This document shows positions 60,112 to 64,000 of a stretch of 64,000 nt of DNA, piece by piece; the stretch's first letter is position 1; each line of letters begins with the position of its first letter. The notes beneath the pieces were generated by a model. The model saw only the letters and a list, made by a program, of their open reading frames with translations. It was not told the DNA's origin and did no database searches. Where the stretch lies: NCBI GenBank assembly GCA_964485395.1, contig CAZAJF010000018.1:15262-79261 (forward strand). The letters are read 5' to 3'. The stretch comes from JANNSO01 sp964485395. Lineage in GTDB: Bacteria > Spirochaetota > Spirochaetia > Treponematales > UBA12059. A program made the translations under genes and the position numbers.

Positions 60112-61068
60112 ATGCGTATTCTCTTCGCCGGAAGCCCGGAAATCGCGGTGCCCGCTCTCAGGGCGCTGGGCAGCCGCCACGTTGTCGTCGGCGTGCTGAC
60201 GAATCCGGATTCCGCGAAGGGGCGGGGGTTAACTCCAGGTTGTACCCCGGTGGCGGCCGCTGCTCGCGAATTCCTGCCGGCGGTTCCCATCCTGTGTCCC
60301 GAGCGCCTTGGCCCCTCGGAACGCGACGCCATAGCGTCTTTGCGGCCGGATTTACTGGTAGTCTTTGCCTACGGAAAAATTTTCGGACCTAAATTCCTGG
60401 CACTGTTTCCACGGGGCGGAATAAACGTGCACCCGTCGCTCTTGCCTCGTTGGCGCGGATGCGCGCCGATACCGTACGCCATCTTGAACCGCGACCTGGA
60501 AACCGGTATAAGCGTTCAACGAGTCGCCTTGAAAATGGACACCGGCGCAATCTTGAAACGCATGCGTATTCTGCTCGACGGCACGGAAACGACCCGGACT
60601 TTAACCGAGCAGGTTTCCACCCTGTCCATACCGCTGCTCCTGGACGCGTTGGATGCTTTGGCTCGCGACGATACTCCCGGCGAAGATCAGGATGAAGCGC
60701 TCGCTACCTACTGCAAGTCGCTTACGAAAGACGAAGGGCATCTGGACTGGTTATCTTCCGCCGCACAGCTGTCCGCGCGCGTCCGTGCCTTTGATCCGTG
60801 GCCCGGTGCCTGGACGACATTCGGTTCGCAGCGTCTGGCTATTCTTGAGTGCAGCGCGGAATCGGCGGATTTTAGCCTCGAAGGTCTGCCTCAAGACCGG
60901 AAAAAGCCTGGAACCGTACTCTGCATAGACAAGTCCAAGGGAATAATGGTACAAACAGGGGAGGGTCGGATTGCTTTGCGCCGACTGCAATTACCTGGAA
61001 AAAAAGCATTGGGCTATAAGGATTTCTGCAACGGCGTCCGAGATTTTATCGGAACCGTGCTAACGTGA
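60112..61068 (+). CDS. fmt: Methionyl-tRNA formyltransferase
   Basis: 318 residues. It formylates initiator Met-tRNA with 10-formyl-THF. ILFAGSPEIAVPALRAL at the N-terminus, INVHPSLLPRWRGCAPIPYAILN (catalytic His, substrate loop) near 105-125, GISVQRVALKMDTGAIL, and the C-terminal OB-like tail KALGYKDFCNGVRDF are present. The PASTA-protein gene follows 25 bp downstream. Confidence 0.96.
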   Translation: MRILFAGSPEIAVPALRALGSRHVVVGVLTNPDSAKGRGLTPGCTPVAAAAREFLPAVPILCPERLGPSERDAIASLRPDLLVVFAYGKIFGPKFLALFPRGGINVHPSLLPRWRGCAPIPYAILNRDLETGISVQRVALKMDTGAILKRMRILLDGTETTRTLTEQVSTLSIPLLLDALDALARDDTPGEDQDEALATYCKSLTKDEGHLDWLSSAAQLSARVRAFDPWPGAWTTFGSQRLAILECSAESADFSLEGLPQDRKKPGTVLCIDKSKGIMVQTGEGRIALRRLQLPGKKALGYKDFCNGVRDFIGTVLT

Positions 61069-61093
61069 AGACATTTCCCCGCAGGAGCTTTTA

Positions 61094-62104
61094 ATGGATA
61101 TTCGTTCATGGTTTTCCGCGCAGCGTTTTGAATCCCTCGAGCCGAAGCAATACAGGACGGCAATTATCGCCCTCGTCGGCGTAATCATAGTGATGGCGCT
61201 TACCGGATTGATCGCTTTTTCCTTGACCCTCAAGGGGGAGGAGCAGACGCTCGTTCCCGATGTTACCGGTTTGGAACTTACCTCCGCATTGATAAAAATG
61301 CAGGAAAAAGACTTGTATCCCCGTATCTCCATGAGGATTTCCGATACTGCCGAGGTTCGCGGCACCATTCTGGAGCAGGATCCGCCCGCTGGCGCCATAG
61401 TCAAGGCCGGACGGCGAATTACCTTGGTGATAAGCAGGGGCAGCGTCGTGGACAAAGTAGGCGATTATGTGGGCCAGAACCTCGATGAGCTGAAAATCCA
61501 CCTGCAGACGGTTTTCGGCGCTGCCCGCCAGCTGATCGTCGTAAAAGATCCTGTCGTGTACGTGTACGATAAAAGTCCGGCCGGTACCATCATGGAGCAG
61601 AGCCCGGGCGCCGATACGCCCATAACGGGTATCGTGCAGCTCAGCCTCGTAGTTTCCCGAGGACCCGAAAAAGCCAAGGTCAAGGTTCCCGGCATGATTG
61701 GGCTTCCAATCGAGAACGTCATCGAGCAGCTGGAAAAATCCGGTATCGCGTTTAAATTTTCCGTTCGCCAGGCTGAAGGCAAGGAAAAACCGGGTACCGT
61801 CGTAGCGCAATTGCCCGCGGCGGGAACGATGGAGAATCCCATGACTCCCGTATCCATCGTGTATACGGCTCAGGCTCCCAAAGAGGGAATGGTAAACGGC
61901 CTGTTCTCCCAAGCTTTGCCCGTCTATCCGTATCCGCTGAAAGTCAGCCTGTTCGCCGAAGCTCCGTCCGGGGCCAGGACTCCGCTTATCACGGTAAACC
62001 ACCCGGGTACTTTATTTACGATTCCCTATACGCTGCCCGTGGATACCGTCCTCGTGCTGCAGGTGCTCAATCGCGTCGTGGCGAGGGTGGAGGCTGGAAA
62101 ATGA
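61094..62104 (+). CDS. PASTA-domain membrane protein
   Basis: 336 residues. A cytoplasmic start is followed by one membrane helix (about 22-48, TAIIALVGVIIVMALTGLIAFSL), then three PASTA modules (VPDVTGLELTSALIKMQEKDL..., then VGDYVGQNLDELKIHLQTVF..., then VPGMIGLPIENVIEQLEKSG...). PASTA domains bind muropeptides and are usually fused to Ser/Thr kinases or PBPs; here neither is present. The next gene overlaps the stop by 4 bases. Placement behind fmt is a spirochaete-like arrangement by inference only. Confidence 0.85.
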   Translation: MDIRSWFSAQRFESLEPKQYRTAIIALVGVIIVMALTGLIAFSLTLKGEEQTLVPDVTGLELTSALIKMQEKDLYPRISMRISDTAEVRGTILEQDPPAGAIVKAGRRITLVISRGSVVDKVGDYVGQNLDELKIHLQTVFGAARQLIVVKDPVVYVYDKSPAGTIMEQSPGADTPITGIVQLSLVVSRGPEKAKVKVPGMIGLPIENVIEQLEKSGIAFKFSVRQAEGKEKPGTVVAQLPAAGTMENPMTPVSIVYTAQAPKEGMVNGLFSQALPVYPYPLKVSLFAEAPSGARTPLITVNHPGTLFTIPYTLPVDTVLVLQVLNRVVARVEAGK

Positions 62105-63306
62105 GCGATGGCGTCCCGGAACGGAAAGAAGGTTCAAGCTCGATCGGGGGACCTGTTTCCGTAACGGCCGAGGCGCCCGCCCAGTACGCGGTCGAAATCG
62201 TCCGCATGGCCATGTACGATATCGGCCGCTCCATAGACTTGAAGATGGCGGCCAGCCTCCTGCCGGGAACGCCGGGCATGCGCGTGGTTCGCCGCCGCGA
62301 TACCCCGGAATCCCTCATGATGCCGGCGCCGTTGTGCGTGGACCTGCGCACCGGCCCGCAAAAGGCTTTCGTCGACGACTCGGTGGAAGGCCTCTCCGTC
62401 GCCGCGCGCATTTACGACGAAGGCGTTTTGTCCATAATCATGCGCCTGCACGTCAACGCCTCGCTGGAAGACCTGCACGGCATCGAGCATCGGCGCCTTT
62501 CCGCAAATATCAGCAACCTGGATACCTACCTCGACGACCGCTACCTCGCCGTGTTCGACATATTGAAACCGGCGGTATCGCAGGAACACTACTCGGTGCA
62601 GAAGCCCGAGCGCGAGACGTATATGGCCTTCTGTTTCGCGGACGTGGCCGAGACGCCCGCGCTGTTCCTTGAGAAAAACGGGCTTGCGCTGACCACCCTG
62701 CTTTCGGGCGAGCCGTACAACGCCAAGCTGCACCCGTCGCAGGTCCGTAAAACCCTGTCCAATCCGTTCTCGTACAGCGAGACCGATATCGCGGTGTTCG
62801 ACATGGACCGCTGCCTGATTTTGGATCCGGACCGCGATTACGAGGATTTGCTTCTCATCTGCGAAATCGCCAACTACCAGTTCCTGGAACTCCGCTCGCT
62901 CGACCGCCTCCTGGACCGCTGGCTGGACGAGGCGGAAGACGATATCCGCGCCATCTATACGAAACGCCGCGAGACGAAGATTCGCTCCCGCTCGCTGCAA
63001 AAAAAATTCGCGGTTATTCAGAGCCTCCGGCTGGACGCGCTGTTCATCCTGGAGAACATGGAAAATTCCTCCAAGATCATCGGAGACTACTTCCTGGGCG
63101 TCCTGTACGAGCATCTGTGCGGAATTTTCAACACCGCCGGCTGGACGCGTTCCGTGGAGCGCCGCCTGGACGCGCTCCAGAATCTCTACGATATCGTAAA
63201 GACCGAGAAAAACGAGCGGCAGACGCTTCATCTGGAAATTATTTTCATCGCGGTCTGCATTATTTTCCCCGTCGTGCAGATATTGCAGGTGATGATAAGC
63301 AAGTGA
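62101..63306 (+). CDS. DUF155/RMD1-like membrane protein
   Basis: 401 residues. The last 150 residues resemble the RMD1/DUF155 family: paired helices (LRSLDRLLDRWLDEAEDDI), then GIFNTAGWTRSVERRLDALQNLYDIV followed by a single C-terminal membrane helix (LEIIFIAVCIIFPVVQILQVMI). The same layout is seen in RMD1/Sif2 proteins of yeasts and bacteria of unknown role. The N-terminal 180 residues are soluble. Start overlaps the PASTA gene by 4 bases, implying linked function in the envelope. Family assignment is moderately secure. Confidence 0.6.
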   Translation: MSDGVPERKEGSSSIGGPVSVTAEAPAQYAVEIVRMAMYDIGRSIDLKMAASLLPGTPGMRVVRRRDTPESLMMPAPLCVDLRTGPQKAFVDDSVEGLSVAARIYDEGVLSIIMRLHVNASLEDLHGIEHRRLSANISNLDTYLDDRYLAVFDILKPAVSQEHYSVQKPERETYMAFCFADVAETPALFLEKNGLALTTLLSGEPYNAKLHPSQVRKTLSNPFSYSETDIAVFDMDRCLILDPDRDYEDLLLICEIANYQFLELRSLDRLLDRWLDEAEDDIRAIYTKRRETKIRSRSLQKKFAVIQSLRLDALFILENMENSSKIIGDYFLGVLYEHLCGIFNTAGWTRSVERRLDALQNLYDIVKTEKNERQTLHLEIIFIAVCIIFPVVQILQVMISK

Positions 63307-63330
63307 CCCCCTTCAAGGGGCGACACTTGC
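63299..63330 (+). terminator. Hairpin overlapping the DUF155-like gene stop
   Basis: GCAAGTG (including the TGA) pairs with CACTTGC, enclosing CCCCTT/AAGGGG. There is no T-run behind it, so it may be a weak or factor-dependent terminator. Confidence 0.4.
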
Positions 63331-63395
63331 CAAATAGGCATCGCGGATGGTAGAGTACGGTCGATTCGGGCAAGCTTGAAACGATCGAATTTGTT

Positions 63396-63421
63396 ATGAC
63401 AAATTGTTAATGATTTGTCAT
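63396..63421. promoter_or_regulatory. Perfect 9-bp dyad upstream of ackA
   Basis: ATGACAAAT and ATTTGTCAT are separated by 8 bases. It lies about 110 bases before the ackA start in a 220-base gap without genes, a good position for an operator. The cognate regulator is not identifiable. Confidence 0.45.
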
Positions 63422-63529
63422 GTCGGATCGATTACCCGGGAATTTCCGGCGTTTTTCGCACCCTACAACCATAACGGGGCAGGCGAAGCAAACCCCTTGG
63501 AATACGTTTTAATCACATAGGAGTCAACC

Positions 63530-64000
63530 ATGGTCATTCTCACCCTGAACTGCGGCAGCTCGTCGGTAAAGTATCAAGTGTACGATTGGGACGATAAAAA
63601 CGTCCTCGCGAGCGGCATCGTCGAACGCGTTACCTTGGGCGACTCCACGATAACGCACAAACCCACCGGCAAGCCCGAACACCAGACCGAGCACGATTGC
63701 CCGACGCACACCGTCGCCATCGAGCTTATCCTTTCCACCTTGGTGCATCCCGATCACGGCGTCATATCGGACATGTCCGTAATCAAGGCCGTAGGCCACC
63801 GCATGGTGCACGGCGGCTCGAAGTTCGCCCGCTCCTGCCTGATAACCGAGGAATTCCTCTCGACGTTCAGGGAACTGAACGACCTCGCGCCCCTGCACAA
63901 CCCCGCGAACCTTACCGGTGTCGAGGCGGCGCGCGCCGTCCTTCCCAACGTTCCCCACTGCGCCACGATGGACACCGCCTGGCACCAGACGATGCCGGCC
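63530..64000 (+). CDS. ackA: Acetate kinase, 3' truncated by window edge
   Basis: 157 codons visible to the window end, without a stop. The ATG has AGGAG 6 bases upstream. It converts acetyl phosphate and ADP to acetate and ATP. LTLNCGSSSVKYQVYDWDD is the family opening; VGHRMVHGGSKF is the acetate-kinase signature, and APLHNPANLTGVEAA the second motif. The last visible residues (ATMDTAWHQTMP) are the conserved FDTAFHQTMP loop. It is preceded by a dyad that may be an operator. Confidence 0.95.
   Translation, partial: MVILTLNCGSSSVKYQVYDWDDKNVLASGIVERVTLGDSTITHKPTGKPEHQTEHDCPTHTVAIELILSTLVHPDHGVISDMSVIKAVGHRMVHGGSKFARSCLITEEFLSTFRELNDLAPLHNPANLTGVEAARAVLPNVPHCATMDTAWHQTMPA

Noticed and set aside
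62134..63231. 365-residue antisense frame
   Set aside because: Shadow of the DUF155-like gene, which has a coupled start and coherent motifs.
63396..63421. Rex-type operator before ackA
   Set aside because: The dyad does not fit the TTGTGAAnnnnTTCACAA-type Rex consensus, so no regulator name was given.
1..64000. CRISPR arrays, rRNA and tRNA genes
   Set aside because: No spaced repeats or T-loop/cloverleaf sequences were found by reading; short or divergent tRNAs could be missed.

Overview
The window looks like part of a spirochaete chromosome, most likely a Treponema/Spirochaeta-like member of the Spirochaetales. This is inferred from gene content: a long PPi-dependent phosphofructokinase, many secreted lipoproteins with spirochaete-style lipoboxes, a RodZ/LolA/TPR block, an SH3 lipoprotein next to ABC-F and lspA, and HD-GYP and SpoIIE signalling proteins. 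No rRNA, tRNA or other species marker is present, so the genus is open. Most of the window is GC-rich and densely coded on both strands. Two stretches are visibly AT-rich and look acquired (about 12.06-13.16 kb and 42.8-45.1 kb).

Layout. 1-7.3 kb: end of a CsgG-like gene, a beta-CASP RNase-like protein, a PilZ/ATPase signalling pair, a zinc peptidase, rpiB, a lamin-tail lipoprotein and thioredoxin. 7.4-11.9 kb: MarC, an ABC exporter, a rhomboid protease and a PIN-PhoH protein. 11.9-13.2 kb: a block of nested hairpins beside an orphan, frameshifted Rhs toxin tip with a candidate immunity gene, placed directly behind lspA. 13.2-17.1 kb: lspA, ABC-F and SH3 lipoprotein operon (minus strand). 17.3-25.1 kb: polyphosphate (ppx, ppk) and glycogen (glgA) storage genes, a duplicated-domain membrane protein and an EamA transporter. 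25.1-34 kb: a minus-strand set running from a TPR/zinc-ribbon protein through lolA, rodZ, rimO and pcrA to a degenerate aminotransferase-like protein. 34-42.7 kb: GIN lipoprotein, pfp, an HD-GYP variant, envelope proteins, a LysM protein and a group 2 sigma factor.

42.8-45.2 kb: an AT-rich insert carrying one KAP-family NTPase between two strong terminators. 45.2-54.1 kb (minus strand): a 5'-nucleotidase lipoprotein, a cobamide-salvage pair (CbiR-like plus CobU), a GAF histidine kinase with its receiver protein, serA-serC, a PH-like membrane protein interrupted by an assembly gap, and a SpoIIE phosphatase. 54.2-56.9 kb: an M23 peptidase whose 3' end overlaps rpsU, then a 125-bp palindrome and a tandem repeat, then a canonical HD-GYP protein. 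56.9-59 kb: a divergent pair of an M50-like membrane protease and a membrane-anchored LuxR regulator, with a dyad over the regulator's promoter. 59.1-63.3 kb: a DUF192 lipoprotein-def-fmt-PASTA-DUF155 operon. The window ends inside ackA.

How they fit together: the housekeeping genes cover translation (def, fmt, rpsU, rimO), envelope biogenesis (lspA, lolA, rodZ, M23, LysM), carbon and phosphate storage, and fermentative energy metabolism (pfp, ackA). Second-messenger and phosphatase signalling (PilZ, two HD-GYP, SpoIIE, RsbW-like ATPase) is prominent. The most unusual items are the Rhs tip and hairpin block, the KAP island, the palindrome behind rpsU, the CbiR-CobU pair and the M50/LuxR divergent pair.
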